Shown here: positions 22,382-31,700 of the stretch, piece after piece
Position numbering within the stretch: the stretch's first letter is position 1
Layout of the letters: each line of letters begins with the position of its first letter
Assembly: GCF_000521215.1 (NCBI RefSeq)
Contig: NZ_KI928916.1
Span: forward strand, 10,188 to 47,341
Length of the DNA stretch: 37,154 nucleotides
Direction of reading: 5' to 3'
Origin: Labrenzia sp. DG1229
GTDB lineage: Bacteria; Pseudomonadota; Alphaproteobacteria; Rhizobiales; Stappiaceae
Translations under genes and position numbers: made by a program
Notes under the pieces: generated by a model
Database searches by the model: none
What the model was told of the DNA's origin: nothing
The model's input: the letters and a program-made list of their open reading frames with translations, nothing else

Positions 22382-23773
22382 ATGAAATTGGATCGCAGGT
22401 CGTTCCTGAAAACCACGCTTGCGAGCTGCGCGACAGCAGCTGTACCGCATCTCGCCCTTGCAAAATCCTCCGAGGGTTTCCTGGAACTCAAGGCAGCCAA
22501 TGGAAAAGCGCATCTTTACGGTGACAAGGGTGGTGCATCCGATCTCTGGCTCTACAATGACCGGCTCCCGGGACCGGAAATCCGGGTCAAACAGGGCGAG
22601 AAGGTCAGGGTCCGGTTCATCAATGAACTCGACGAACCCACCTCAATTCACTGGCACGGTATCCGCATCGACAACACCATGGACGGCGTAGCCGGACTGA
22701 CGCAACCTGCCGTCAAACCCGGTGACAGTTTCGACTACGATTTCGTCGTACCGGACGCCGGAACCTACTGGTACCACGCCCACAACATGAGCTGGAACCA
22801 GGTGCCCCGCGGTCTTTCCGGACCGCTGATCGTCGACGAACACAAACAACTTTTTTCCCCGGAAACGGACATCACTTTGGTGCTGAGCGACTGGCGCCTG
22901 GACGAAGATGGCGTCCTCGACACTGCAAGCTTCGGCGCAATGCATGACTTTTTTCACGCAGGCAGGCTCGGCAACTGGTTGACGGTCAACGGCTTGTCCC
23001 TGCCCGACATTGCGATGAGGACAGGTGTCTGGCACCGGGTCCGTCTGATAAACGCCTCGGCGTCCCGTATTCTTGATCTTGCCCCGGAGCGCTTCGGTGC
23101 ACGCGTCATTGCGCTGGACGGTCAGGTCTTCTCTGAACCGCGCGACGTCTCAGGTGTCGTGCGGCTTGCCCCCGCACAGCGCATGGATCTCGTCATGCGC
23201 CCGGCGAAAACTGGAACGCTGCCCCTCGAAATGATGACCGGGCAGCCGTTCACTTTCGCCAATTTCCAGGTGACGGAGGCCCTGGGCAGCGATCTTCCCC
23301 TGACGCTTCCTCCTGTCAACCGATTACCGGAACCGGACCTGGAGGATGCGCTGGAACTGCCGCTCGTGATGCAGGGAGGCGCCATGGGCGGAATGCGCTC
23401 GTTGCTAGAGGACCGGTCGGAGGAAGATGTCCGCAGCATGATGCAGGATGGCCAGTTCTGGACGTTCAACGGAATTCCAGGCATGCAGGACCAACCAATG
23501 TTCAGCGCCAGGCGCGGTGAAACAATCGTTCTGGAAAGCCGGAACGACACCAGCTTCGCCCATGCAATGCATGTTCACGGTCACCATTTCCGCGTTCTGG
23601 CGCGCGATGGCGAGACATTGGAGCATCAGGATTGGCGCGACACGTTCACGACGGATCCGCGTGAAACGGTTAAGATCGCCTTCGTTGCAGACAATCCCGG
23701 CAAATGGCTCATCCATTGCCACATGCTCGGCCATGCCGCCTCGGGCATGATGACTTGGTTCGAGGTGAGCTAG
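22382..23773 (+). CDS. CueO-like multicopper oxidase
   Basis: A 463-residue periplasmic oxidase exported by the Tat system: the start carries RRSFLK (residues 5-10) and a hydrophobic stretch up to about residue 27. All four copper-binding motifs are present: HWHG at 90-93, WYHAH at 130-134, HVHGHHF in the C-terminal third, and HCHMLGH at 445-451 with axial M456. Such enzymes oxidise Cu(I) and protect periplasmic proteins from copper. A modestly methionine-rich segment (GGAMGGM, RSMMQ) may correspond to the copper-binding insert of CueO. The CueR-type promoter supports copper detoxification as its role. Confidence 0.92.
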   Translation: MKLDRRSFLKTTLASCATAAVPHLALAKSSEGFLELKAANGKAHLYGDKGGASDLWLYNDRLPGPEIRVKQGEKVRVRFINELDEPTSIHWHGIRIDNTMDGVAGLTQPAVKPGDSFDYDFVVPDAGTYWYHAHNMSWNQVPRGLSGPLIVDEHKQLFSPETDITLVLSDWRLDEDGVLDTASFGAMHDFFHAGRLGNWLTVNGLSLPDIAMRTGVWHRVRLINASASRILDLAPERFGARVIALDGQVFSEPRDVSGVVRLAPAQRMDLVMRPAKTGTLPLEMMTGQPFTFANFQVTEALGSDLPLTLPPVNRLPEPDLEDALELPLVMQGGAMGGMRSLLEDRSEEDVRSMMQDGQFWTFNGIPGMQDQPMFSARRGETIVLESRNDTSFAHAMHVHGHHFRVLARDGETLEHQDWRDTFTTDPRETVKIAFVADNPGKWLIHCHMLGHAASGMMTWFEVS

Positions 23774-23830
23774 AACACGAATCCCTTTAGGATGACGGTC
23801 AACTCACCTTGAGGGTATAAGGGAGCGCGC

Positions 23831-24550
23831 TTGAACCTCGAGACACCACCTGCGATCTTGTTTTTGCACGCCTTGCCGCTGGACGGCACGATGTGGCTAG
23901 GTCAGTTGAACCTCTTTCCCACCGCCTGCTATGCGCCGACCCTGTATCGGCATGGCAACTCGATCGAGAACTGGGCGTCTGCAGCACTTAAAGACGTACA
24001 CGAGGAAAAATTTATCGTTGTAGGTTGTTCGATCGGGGGGTCGTGTGCACTTGAAATTGCAAAATTGGCACCACATCGCGTTCGAGCCATCGTTCTGGTC
24101 GGAACAAAAGCACACAAAAACCCGGATCCCGTTTTTTTGGAGCATGCGGTCAATCTCATCGTCACGCGAGGGCCGAATGCAGCGTGGAATGCCTTTTGGA
24201 AACCGCTTTTTTCAGTTTCCTCAAGTGATGTTGTTGTGAGGGCCGCGAAAGAATGTTTCGACAAAAGATCTGCTCGCGAACTCGTTGACGGCACTGTTGC
24301 GTTCCACATGCGTCCTAGCAGACACGATCTTCTGGAAAGCTTCCCGCACCGGACAGTCTTCATCTCAGGCAGCCACGATATCGCCCCCGGTCCGGAAATG
24401 ACTTTCAAACAGGCACAAACTGCAAGAGACGGAAGCTGTCACGTAATTCCGAATTGCGGTCACTACGCCCCACTTGAGGCAACAAGCGCCTTCAACGCAA
24501 TCCTTCGACAAGAACTTCTGGTTCATTTTCCCGCTGAATGCGGATCCTGA
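23831..24550 (+). CDS. alpha/beta hydrolase of unknown substrate
   Basis: A 239-residue hydrolase. The nucleophile elbow is VGCSIGGSCALE with serine in GCSIGG, the oxyanion strand is ILFLHALPLDG, and the histidine is in NCGHYAPLE; a final aspartate candidate is GSHDIAPG. No signal peptide or membrane segment. No ATG fits; TTG at 23831 has GGGAG at a good distance. It lies 57 bases after the multicopper oxidase gene on the same strand. TATAAG about 15 bases before its start may be a promoter of its own. Base use looks less GC-rich than in the oxidase, which hints at a separate history. Confidence 0.8.
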   Translation: MNLETPPAILFLHALPLDGTMWLGQLNLFPTACYAPTLYRHGNSIENWASAALKDVHEEKFIVVGCSIGGSCALEIAKLAPHRVRAIVLVGTKAHKNPDPVFLEHAVNLIVTRGPNAAWNAFWKPLFSVSSSDVVVRAAKECFDKRSARELVDGTVAFHMRPSRHDLLESFPHRTVFISGSHDIAPGPEMTFKQAQTARDGSCHVIPNCGHYAPLEATSAFNAILRQELLVHFPAECGS

Positions 24551-24592
24551 ACTTTTCAATGTAACCAATGACAAGCAGAAACAAATGGGACA

Positions 24593-25387
24593 CTAAACCG
24601 CTATCGGTGCCGCGATATGCGGGTGCGGGTCGTAGCCTGTCAGCTCGAAATCTTCGTATTTGAAGGCAAAGAGATCGGTGACGTCCGGATTGATCTTCAT
24701 TTGCGGCAACGGACGCGGGGTCCGGGTAAGCTGTTCGCGCGCCTGGTCGAAGTGGTTGGAATAAAGGTGTGCATCGCCGAGCGTGTGCACGAAATCGCCG
24801 GGTTTCAACCCGGTTACCTGTGCCACCATCAGGGTCAGCAACGCATAGGAAGCGATGTTGAAAGGCACACCAAGGAAGACATCAGCCGATCGCTGGTAGA
24901 GCTGGCACGACAGCTTGCCGTTCGCCACGTAGAACTGGAACAGGGAATGACATGGTGGCAAAGCCATTTCCTCGACCAGAGCCGGGTTCCAGGCGGAAAC
25001 GATCAGCCGGCGGCTTTCCGGACTGGTGCGGATCATTTCCAGCAGCTTTTCGATCTGGTCGATGGACCTGCCGTCCGGCGCCGGCCAGGACCGCCACTGG
25101 TAGCCGTAAACCGGGCCGAGTTCGCCGTTTTCATCCGCCCAGTCATCCCAGATTTTCACGCCGTTTTCATTGAGATAGCGGATATTCGTGTCACCGGCCA
25201 GGAACCAGAGCAGCTCATGAATGATCGATCTCAGATGCAGCTTCTTGGTCGTCACCACCGGAAAACCTTCGGCGAGATCGAAGCGCATCTGGTGACCGAA
25301 AATTGAGCGAGTGCCCGTTCCCGTTCGGTCGCCCCGGTCAGTACCTTCTTCGAGGATTTTTGCCAGGAGGTCGAGATATTGCTGCAC
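24593..25387 (-). CDS. thyA: thymidylate synthase
   Basis: The 264-residue ThyA, methylating dUMP to dTMP with methylenetetrahydrofolate. The length equals the E. coli enzyme. The nucleophile C146 lies in PPCHSLFQF, and [39 protein letters not shown] and the C-terminal [11 protein letters not shown] are all conserved. The catalytic RDR-type region is GDRTGTGT near the N-terminus. The gene is convergent with the alpha/beta hydrolase. The gap upstream (25388-25575) should hold its promoter. The presence of thyA makes a ThyX replacement unnecessary. Confidence 0.97.
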   Translation of the reverse strand: MQQYLDLLAKILEEGTDRGDRTGTGTRSIFGHQMRFDLAEGFPVVTTKKLHLRSIIHELLWFLAGDTNIRYLNENGVKIWDDWADENGELGPVYGYQWRSWPAPDGRSIDQIEKLLEMIRTSPESRRLIVSAWNPALVEEMALPPCHSLFQFYVANGKLSCQLYQRSADVFLGVPFNIASYALLTLMVAQVTGLKPGDFVHTLGDAHLYSNHFDQAREQLTRTPRPLPQMKINPDVTDLFAFKYEDFELTGYDPHPHIAAPIAV

Positions 25388-25575
25388 GGCAACGGCCTTT
25401 GAAACACGGTGGGAGCGTGATGATAACTTCGCAGATTTTCTGAAAAACGCAGCCCCTCGATCACACTTTCCCCAGATCGATCAGGGTTCCTGATTGGCAA
25501 TTCCGCGGGTTGTCTCAATCCGCTCGCCTTCCGGGTTTGCATTTGGATGCGATGCGCGTTCCCATCTGTTTGCTC

Positions 25576-26133
25576 TTATCGGGAAATTTGGGGCCATTGC
25601 CCGGCGAGCCATTGTGCTTCCGGTTCACGTCTCAAAAACAAGAGGCCTTTTTCCTCCCTGACAATGGACCACGCACCGGAGGTGATTTTCAAAACGTCAC
25701 GAAAATCCGGAAGATTGGAGGGTTCGTCCGCGATCAGAAGATATCCATCTTTGGCAAGTTTCTCCGTGAACCTCGCAAGGACCTTCATCCGCGGTGTTCG
25801 CTCCAGCATATGCAGCGTACGGTCGAAGACAATCACGTCAAACATGCCGCAAGGGTCATAGCTGGCAATATCGGCGACATCTCCTTCGACCGACAACTCT
25901 TCTTGCGCGGCCTGCTTTAACAGACAGGCGATCCCGGAGGACGACAAATCCACGCCGGTTACAAGATGCCCCAGCCTTGCGATAAACAAGGCGTCCCTGC
26001 CTTGTCCGCACCCGACATCCAATATTCGTGCACTCGGCTTTGAATAAGTCTCGAAGAACTCGCAAAATGCCCTGGTAGGAGCGCCGAGCGCGTCGGGAGT
26101 TGTGCGGTAGAGTGCGTCGTAATCATAGGCCAT
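25576..26133 (-). CDS. class I SAM-dependent methyltransferase
   Basis: A 185-residue soluble methyltransferase. The SAM-binding motif I is ILDVGCGQGRD, the acidic end of strand 2 is VTGVDLS, and motif IV-like IVFDRTLHML follows, with a post-motif YLLIADEPSN. Its acceptor is unknown; the length suggests a small molecule or a TehB-like function. It starts 13 bases after the stop of the CPYC membrane protein and is surely in the same transcript, so it should be under the MarR-type operator at 26570-26602. Confidence 0.88.
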   Translation of the reverse strand: MAYDYDALYRTTPDALGAPTRAFCEFFETYSKPSARILDVGCGQGRDALFIARLGHLVTGVDLSSSGIACLLKQAAQEELSVEGDVADIASYDPCGMFDVIVFDRTLHMLERTPRMKVLARFTEKLAKDGYLLIADEPSNLPDFRDVLKITSGAWSIVREEKGLLFLRREPEAQWLAGQWPQISR

Positions 26134-26146
26134 CGGTCGTTTCTCG

Positions 26147-26551
26147 TTACTCGTCTTGTACTTGTGCTGGGAAGGCCGACTTCAGGAATTCTGCCTTCAT
26201 CATGTGTGCTTTCATGGCAGGCAAGCCGATCGCCTTGATTGTCAGAATTGCAGCATAAATCAGGGTTGCGGTTGCCAGCGCATCAAGCGTCCATGCGACC
26301 GCCTCCCGGAGAATTCCAAGGTAGGAAGGAAGATTTGCCAGACCCGGAAGGGTCCAGAATCCGGTCAAGGCATGCAATGCCAGCGCGATCCAGAAACCGG
26401 CACAGTAGGGGCAATGCCACTGGTCGTAGAGCAACTGCAGCGGTCTGGGCAGCTTCCCTAGAAGAGTTTTGAACCAGGTACCCCACTCGGGCAGCTTGTC
26501 CCACACAAGAAGGTGAATTGCGGTGCCCATCAGCATCAACTCGAATTTCAT
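26147..26551 (-). CDS. small membrane protein with a WHCPYCAGFW motif (DUF1360-like)
   Basis: A 134-residue inner-membrane protein with about three hydrophobic segments. Residues 46-55 (WHCPYCAGFW) have the Cys-x-x-Cys pattern of DUF1360-like sporulation and membrane proteins, which may be redox-active or structural; the function is unknown. GTGAGGATGC precedes the ATG, a good ribosome site. The large palindrome at 26570-26602 lies just upstream, so its transcription is very likely controlled by the adjacent MarR regulator. The methyltransferase gene follows after 13 bases. Confidence 0.72.
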   Translation of the reverse strand: MKFELMLMGTAIHLLVWDKLPEWGTWFKTLLGKLPRPLQLLYDQWHCPYCAGFWIALALHALTGFWTLPGLANLPSYLGILREAVAWTLDALATATLIYAAILTIKAIGLPAMKAHMMKAEFLKSAFPAQVQDE

Positions 26552-26569
26552 GCATCCTCACATTGCGTT

Positions 26570-26602
26570 CCATTAAGTTAGTTAGTTTAACTTACTTAAT
26601 GG
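26570..26602. promoter_or_regulatory. 33-bp palindromic operator before the membrane protein gene
   Basis: The segment is an inverted repeat centred on T26586 with all but two of 16 pairs complementary. Its inner half-sites, AGTTAGT and ACTTACT, are 7 bases apart, the same spacing as in the marR upstream site at 27064-27084. It lies 19 bases before the membrane protein start, an expected position for a repressor. Confidence 0.8.
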
Positions 26603-26620
26603 GTCAAATTTCAGAGTGAA

Positions 26621-27049
26621 CTATGACGCGTCCGGCAAATCCCAGACTTTCAATAGCCCGGCCCATTCTTCGTTGCTTAGTTCCAACATAATCTGGCGCG
26701 CGGCAGATGCGTAAATGCCTCTGCCGCAATCCAGCCGGGACTTCCCTTCTTCGGTCAGCAATATGTGTTGTGCCCGGGCGTCATACTGGCAAGGCACCCG
26801 GCGCACCCAGCCACGCTCTTCCAGCTTGACCACCATGACGCTTGCAGAAGCTTTGCGAACACCCATCGCTTCGACCACATCCTGCAGGTGCTGACCATGA
26901 TCGTTCTTGTCCGTTTTCCGGTATTCCTGCTGTTGGATCGCGCTCAGATATTCAAATTCGCTGTAGGACACACCTGCATCCGTCGCGAGCGCATTCCATC
27001 GGCGGTGCGCGTGCCGATGCACCAGTTCAAAAAATTCGGTCAGATCCAC
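26621..27049 (-). CDS. MarR-family transcriptional regulator
   Basis: A 142-residue winged-helix regulator. The DNA-binding part is shown by VVEAMGVRKASASVMVVKLEERGWVRRVPCQYDARAQHILLTEEGK, the recognition helix and the wing, flanked by the usual dimerisation helices at both ends. MarR proteins respond to phenolic ligands or oxidants; Cys residues in the wing (VPCQYD) and in DCGRG could take part but this is speculation. The start is GTG at 27049. Palindromic operators lie just upstream of its start and before the next gene downstream, so it probably represses itself and the membrane protein/methyltransferase pair. Confidence 0.88.
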   Translation of the reverse strand: MDLTEFFELVHRHAHRRWNALATDAGVSYSEFEYLSAIQQQEYRKTDKNDHGQHLQDVVEAMGVRKASASVMVVKLEERGWVRRVPCQYDARAQHILLTEEGKSRLDCGRGIYASAARQIMLELSNEEWAGLLKVWDLPDAS

Positions 27050-27063
27050 AGCTCAATCCATAT

Positions 27064-27084
27064 AGTTAGTCTCTCTAACTAACT
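27064..27084. promoter_or_regulatory. MarR autoregulatory operator
   Basis: AGTTAGT and ACTAACT, 7 bases apart, form a perfect inverted repeat 15 bases upstream of the marR start. The left half-site and the spacing match those in the operator at 26570-26602. Confidence 0.75.
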
Positions 27085-27204
27085 CATGAGCAACTTGCGG
27101 TCAACCCTGCTGCCGAACTGAATTCGAGTTGTGTGAATCTCCTTTCATGTTTTCCCGGCAAATCAGTGCATCCCCTTTTCTTTCAGCAACAAAGCGCTTA
27201 TATC

Positions 27205-27545
27205 AAGGCTGCTGGTTCGCCAGCTATGGCAATAAACTGTCAGTGCAATAAACCTATCGGACCCGGGGGCGGTACCCGGCGCCTCCACCCAAGCCCGTGA
27301 GGCTAACTATCGGAAATATCACGGGTTTCGGCGGGGGCGAAATAGGATCGACGAGGGCGTAAAGACTGTTCTTTTGCTCGGCATTGTACCACCGTTATCG
27401 GGCTGTTTTAATAGTTGCAAACGACAACTATGCTATGGACAACGCTGTCGCCGCGTAATGCAGCGCCGGTAGTCCACTAAGTCCCGTTGGTTAGCACCTT
27501 CAGGCGGGGTTCGAAGGCACCTGGCAACAGAAGCCTTCACCTAAT
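27205..27545 (+). ncRNA. ssrA: circularly permuted two-piece tmRNA
   Basis: Transfer-messenger RNA frees stalled ribosomes and adds a degradation tag. The acceptor piece comes first: a T-arm-like CCGGG/CCCGG hairpin (27263-27279) is followed by the acceptor strand CGCCTCC (27280-27286). A loop with its own hairpin (about 27291-27328) is then cut out, and the coding piece starts with GGGGGCG (27333-27339), complementary to the acceptor strand over seven pairs. The ATAGGATCGACG stretch that follows is typical of the tmRNA 5' end. The tag reading frame runs from GCA at 27417 to TAA at 27456-27458 and encodes ANDNYAMDNAVAA, close to the Caulobacter-type tag AANDNFAEEFAVAA. AAGGCT (27205-27210) pairs with AGCCTT (27532-27537), joining the two pieces. 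Outer ends are approximate. Confidence 0.95.
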
Positions 27546-27746
27546 CCCTTCTCCTTGGGTTCCCCATCCCTTCCCCTCGGGTTCCCCAAAACAGCCCTTT
27601 TCTGGACGTTGTGCATGCATTGGCTTAGCCTTCTCAGGAAAGACTCATTATTCTGGTATCACTTGGAAAATTGGCTTTTCTTTTTGACGCCGGACGGTCA
27701 ATGTGGGCCGGATAGAGCTAATTAGAACGAGATTCGACGAGAACTG

Positions 27747-28325
27747 ATGTCTGAAGACCTTCTGCGATACGATATCCTTATCCAGGACGCGCTCAGGGGC
27801 GCGGTCAAGAAGATTCTTGCCGAGGTCGGACGAACGGGCCTGCCCGGTGACCATCATTTTTACATCGCCTTCGATACCAACGCGCCGGGCGTGCGCATTT
27901 CCCAAAGGCTTAAGGAACGCTATCCCCAGGAAATGACCATCGTGCTGCAGCACCAGTTCTGGGATCTGGCAATCGGCGAGCACGCATTCGAGGTTGGACT
28001 TTCTTTTGGGGGCGTTCCGGAAAAACTGCTGGTGCCCTACTCAGCGATCAAGGGCTTTTTCGATCCATCCGTCCAGTTCGCCCTGGAATTCGATCCGGGC
28101 AAAACCGCCGAAGAACTGCCGGAAGAACTGCTTGAAGCGGTCGAGGAACTGGCAAAGGCCGAAAAGGAACAGACCGACGGCGAGAGCGATGCCCCGGCTG
28201 TGACTGGCGGAGCAGAAGTTGCGGCGGTGGATGCGGTTGAAAGCGAAAAGCCGGCTGAAAAAACGACTGCCGGTGATAGCGGTGGCGAAGTCGTTTCCCT
28301 GGATGCGTTCCGCAAGAAAACCTGA
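27747..28325 (+). CDS. sspB: SspB-alpha family ClpXP adaptor for tmRNA-tagged proteins
   Basis: A 192-residue cytoplasmic adaptor that holds ssrA-tagged proteins and brings them to the ClpXP protease. The substrate-binding domain spans about residues 5-125, with LIQDALRGAVKKILAEVGRTGLPGDHHFYIAF, ISQRLKERYPQEMTIVLQHQFWDL and FEVGLSFGGVPEKLLVPYSAIKGFFDPSV. A flexible acidic, Glu- and Ala-rich linker follows, and the tail VVSLDAFRKK is the ClpX-binding motif of the alphaproteobacterial form. The gene lies about 200 bases after ssrA, whose tag it should recognise, in the same direction. DUF4169 and ribbon-helix-helix genes follow. Confidence 0.92.
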   Translation: MSEDLLRYDILIQDALRGAVKKILAEVGRTGLPGDHHFYIAFDTNAPGVRISQRLKERYPQEMTIVLQHQFWDLAIGEHAFEVGLSFGGVPEKLLVPYSAIKGFFDPSVQFALEFDPGKTAEELPEELLEAVEELAKAEKEQTDGESDAPAVTGGAEVAAVDAVESEKPAEKTTAGDSGGEVVSLDAFRKKT

Positions 28326-28340
28326 TTGCCGGAGGTTTGC

Positions 28341-28550
28341 ATGAGCGCGGAAATCGTCAATCTGCGCCAGGTCCGCAAGCAAAGAAAGCGGACCGACAAG
28401 GAAAAACAGGCCGAAGACAACCGGCGCAAATTCGGCCGAACCAAGGAAGAGCGGGATGGCGCGCGCAGACGGCGTGAGCATCTGGAAAATCAGATAGACA
28501 GTCACCGGCTCCCCGGATCGGGCTCATCCAGCGAAACCGAGACGGACTGA
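28341..28550 (+). CDS. DUF4169 small basic protein
   Basis: A 69-residue protein that is strongly charged: SAEIVNLRQVRKQRKRTDKEKQ followed by an Arg/Lys-rich helix, an acidic C-terminus and no hydrophobic segment. This matches DUF4169, a small family usually located next to sspB. GGAGG lies a few bases before the ATG at 28341, so this start is well supported; it starts 15 bases after the sspB stop. A nucleic-acid or protein contact role is plausible but unproven. Confidence 0.8.
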   Translation: MSAEIVNLRQVRKQRKRTDKEKQAEDNRRKFGRTKEERDGARRRREHLENQIDSHRLPGSGSSSETETD

Positions 28551-28555
28551 TCCGT

Positions 28556-28768
28556 ATGGCGTTCGTCAAACGGTCCCTCTCTCTGCACGGCCATCGCACC
28601 AGCCTTGCCCTGGAACCCGAATTCTGGGAAGTCGTGGATGAACATGTCGCTGCCGAACAACGATCCCTTGCCAGCTTGATTGCCGAAATCGACGACAACC
28701 GGGACCCTGACGATCCGCTGTCTTCAGCAGTTCGCGTGTGGGTTGTCAGCAAGATCAGATCGGTCTAG
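28556..28768 (+). CDS. ribbon-helix-helix domain protein
   Basis: A 70-residue protein. It begins with the beta strand KRSLSLHGHRTSLALEPEFWEVVDEHV, with a FWE helix typical of the RHH_4 group, then a helix LASLIAEIDDNRDPDDPLSSAVRVWVVSKI. Ribbon-helix-helix proteins dimerise and bind DNA, so this is probably a small regulator, but its target is unknown. It starts 5 bases after the DUF4169 stop and is the last gene of the sspB unit; the AsmA gene faces it. Confidence 0.82.
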   Translation: MAFVKRSLSLHGHRTSLALEPEFWEVVDEHVAAEQRSLASLIAEIDDNRDPDDPLSSAVRVWVVSKIRSV

Positions 28769-28780
28769 CTCGTATCAGCC

Positions 28781-31700
28781 CTACTGAGCGCCCGGCAGGA
28801 TCAGCGGTGCACCCACGTCCTGTGTGATCAGGTCCTCGATGGAGATCGGTGGATCGAGAGGCGGCAGGGCATCCGTTGGCTTGGCGGTGGGAGTCGACTG
28901 CGGAATAGACTGTGTCGTCTGCACGTCGGTCTCGCCCAGGAGGGCTCGGATGCGGTCGGCAAACGGCTGATCGCTGCCGGACGGGTCCGCATCACTCTGC
29001 TGGCGCGGCAACGGTGTCGGTTCCGGTGCAGGAACAGGGCTATCCTCGCCCTTTTGCTCCCGGAGCTCTTCCAGAACCCGAGCTTCTTCTTCAAGCCGCA
29101 GTCGTTCTTCTTCTGCTTCAACGACCGCCGCCTCGGCTTCACGCACACGCCGGTCCCTTGCCTGTCTCTGTCGTTTCAGTTCGCGAACGAGCCGATCCCT
29201 TTCCAGGATTTCCGCTTGCAGTTTCTCAACCCGTTCGACTTCCTGCTCGAAAGCGCGCAAGGTCAGGTAGGCTGTGAAGGGTGCAATATCGACAAGACGT
29301 TCGGGCTGCTCAATAGGTCCCTCGAACAACAGGCCAACTTGCGGTTCCGCTCCGGTGACAGCATCAACTCCGGGGTCGACCTTCAGGGAAAAATCGGCAT
29401 CGAGATCATAGGTTCTGAGGTCGACTTCGCCAGACCCGAAAATCTCGGCTCGTGCCGAGTCCACGACGACATTACGCGCACTGAGCCGCCCGCCGACGAG
29501 CGTTAGCGTTCCGTCGACCCGCTCAAAAGGCAGGTTCCCGGCGCTCATATGATTGACAAAAACCTCGCGGATCCTGTCGTCCTGCAATTCCAGACCGGCG
29601 TCCGCTGCACGCGTGACCAGTGGGAACGCCTGCGGATTGAGGCTGCGGAAATCTCCCTGTCCCATGGAAAACGTGCCGCCACCGTTGAGACCCGCTACGA
29701 TCGCGGAAATCGAGCGCCCGGCACCTTCGAATTCCAGGAACAAATCCAGTGTTCCGGAGGCGACAGCACGATTTCCGGGTTTCCAGACCAACTGGCGAAG
29801 ATCGGCATTGTTTAGTTTGACACGTCCGGAAAAGGCCGCTTCCGCGTCCGAACGCTGAACAGACAGGCTGCCGTTCAGGCTGCCACCGGCAAAAGCGCCT
29901 GACAGGCCATCAAGCCGCATGAGCGAGGGGGAAAGGCGAAGTTCGCCACGCGGGTTGGCAATCTCGGTTGTCTCATCGACAAGCAAACGGTCCGCTTCGA
30001 CCTGAAGCGTGACGTCGAGTTGATCCAACAACGGTGCTCCGAATGGTGACGATGGCCAGATGCTCGTCCCGTCACCCACCGAAAACCACTGATCAGGCCC
30101 GAGCACAAGTTCGGTCAAACCCCGAAGATCAATCTGACGGGCAAAAAGTTCACCGCTGAACCGCCGGTTCCGCTCTCCGGGCGCCGGTTCAAGATTTCCC
30201 GAAATCCGTCCTTCGAACGAAGTGTCACCGAGAGAACCTGCTGCGTTTTCGTATCTGCAGGTCACTCCCCTCGCCCCTTCGAGATCGAAGACGACTTCAG
30301 CCGGGATTGTGCCGGTCATGACCGGAAGGACCCTGCCGGCCATCAGTGCAAGAGGTGCCAGATCATCCGTTTTTGCGGCAACATTGGCGCTGTATTCCGG
30401 ATCGGTGTCTTTTTGGAGAACAAGGCTTCCTTCCGCCTTCAGGTCGGATGCACCGATGGTGGCTGCAACTTCGACTGCCAATCCATTTGAAGGAACACCC
30501 GTTGCAATCAGATAGATCTGGCCGCTGCTGTTTGTATTCACCGGAATGATGTCGAAGCCAAGCTGCTGCAAAAGTCTCCCGCCGTCAGGTCCCTTCAACC
30601 CGACAGAAAAATTCACCCCGGCAGCGTGCCAATCGTCTACCCGTCCCGTCAGATTTGCGCTGACGACGGCCTCCGCCCCCCCTGCCGTACCATCGAGGCG
30701 AAGGGTCATGTCGGTGCCATCACCGACTGCTGCGGCTTTGAGTTCTCCCTGAAAGGTCGCCGGAACGAGACTTCCAGCAGCCTTTTCAAGGTGTCGTGCG
30801 AATGCCGTATCAGGAAAGATGCTGCCCGCCAGGGCAACAAGGCCGGATAGGTCACGCGCATCAAGCTCACCAGCAACCGCACCTTCCGGAGCCGAGAACA
30901 GGTTGCTGATTTCTCCGGTGACATCGAGACGAGCGCCAGCGAGATCTTCGGCAAACAACCGATCAATCCGGACACCGCCATCGGTATATTCGGCTTCCAG
31001 GGCAAGGCCCTTGCCATCGACGCCGCGGGCAACCACTTCCTTGGCGCGCAGCCGCAACGAAACATTCAGCCCTTTCGGATCTTCCGCATTGCCGTTCTTT
31101 CCCGGGCTCGGCCGTATCAGACCCGCAAGGCTTTCGATCGCATCCAGATCCAGTCTTTGCGCATCAAGGCTGAGCGAAAACTCGGCATTGCCTCGCTGCG
31201 GTTTGCGGTAGGCAAGAGCGCCCCGCGCCTCGGAACCGTCCATGGTGAGGCGAAGATTGTTCAATGCAGCGCCTTCCGGAAGCAGGTTCAGGCGGCCTTC
31301 CAGAGCAATCGGCTCGATTGCCGAGACATTGCTTTCCCTTTGTTGCCACCATCCAAGGAACGAACCGGGCTGGTCCGAACTGATCGAAATGGCCCCCCGG
31401 TAGCTCATCGAGGGCTCAAGACCGAGGTCTCCCTGGGTTGCAACCGTTGTTCGACCTGGTAATCGCCCGGCCAGGCGCGCAATGCGCCAACCACCGAGCA
31501 TTGTTTCCAGATCAAGCCGAACGTTCTGGACAATGCCACCACCGGCAACGAGGGCTGGAACATCAAGTGAGAGTGATCCGTCAATCGAGGGCAGAGGCAC
31601 AGCACGCAGTGCCGAGATCAGTTGTCCGCTCGCCGAATTGAGCTCTACGGGGTTTTGTGGCCCGCCGCCAAGCAACCGGTCCAGATCGACCTGCTTGGAC

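Noticed and set aside
27557..27588. GGGTTCCCCA repeated twice after ssrA, considered as a terminator
   Set aside because: They are direct rather than inverted copies, and the weak TTGGG/CCCAA stem has only a short T run after it.
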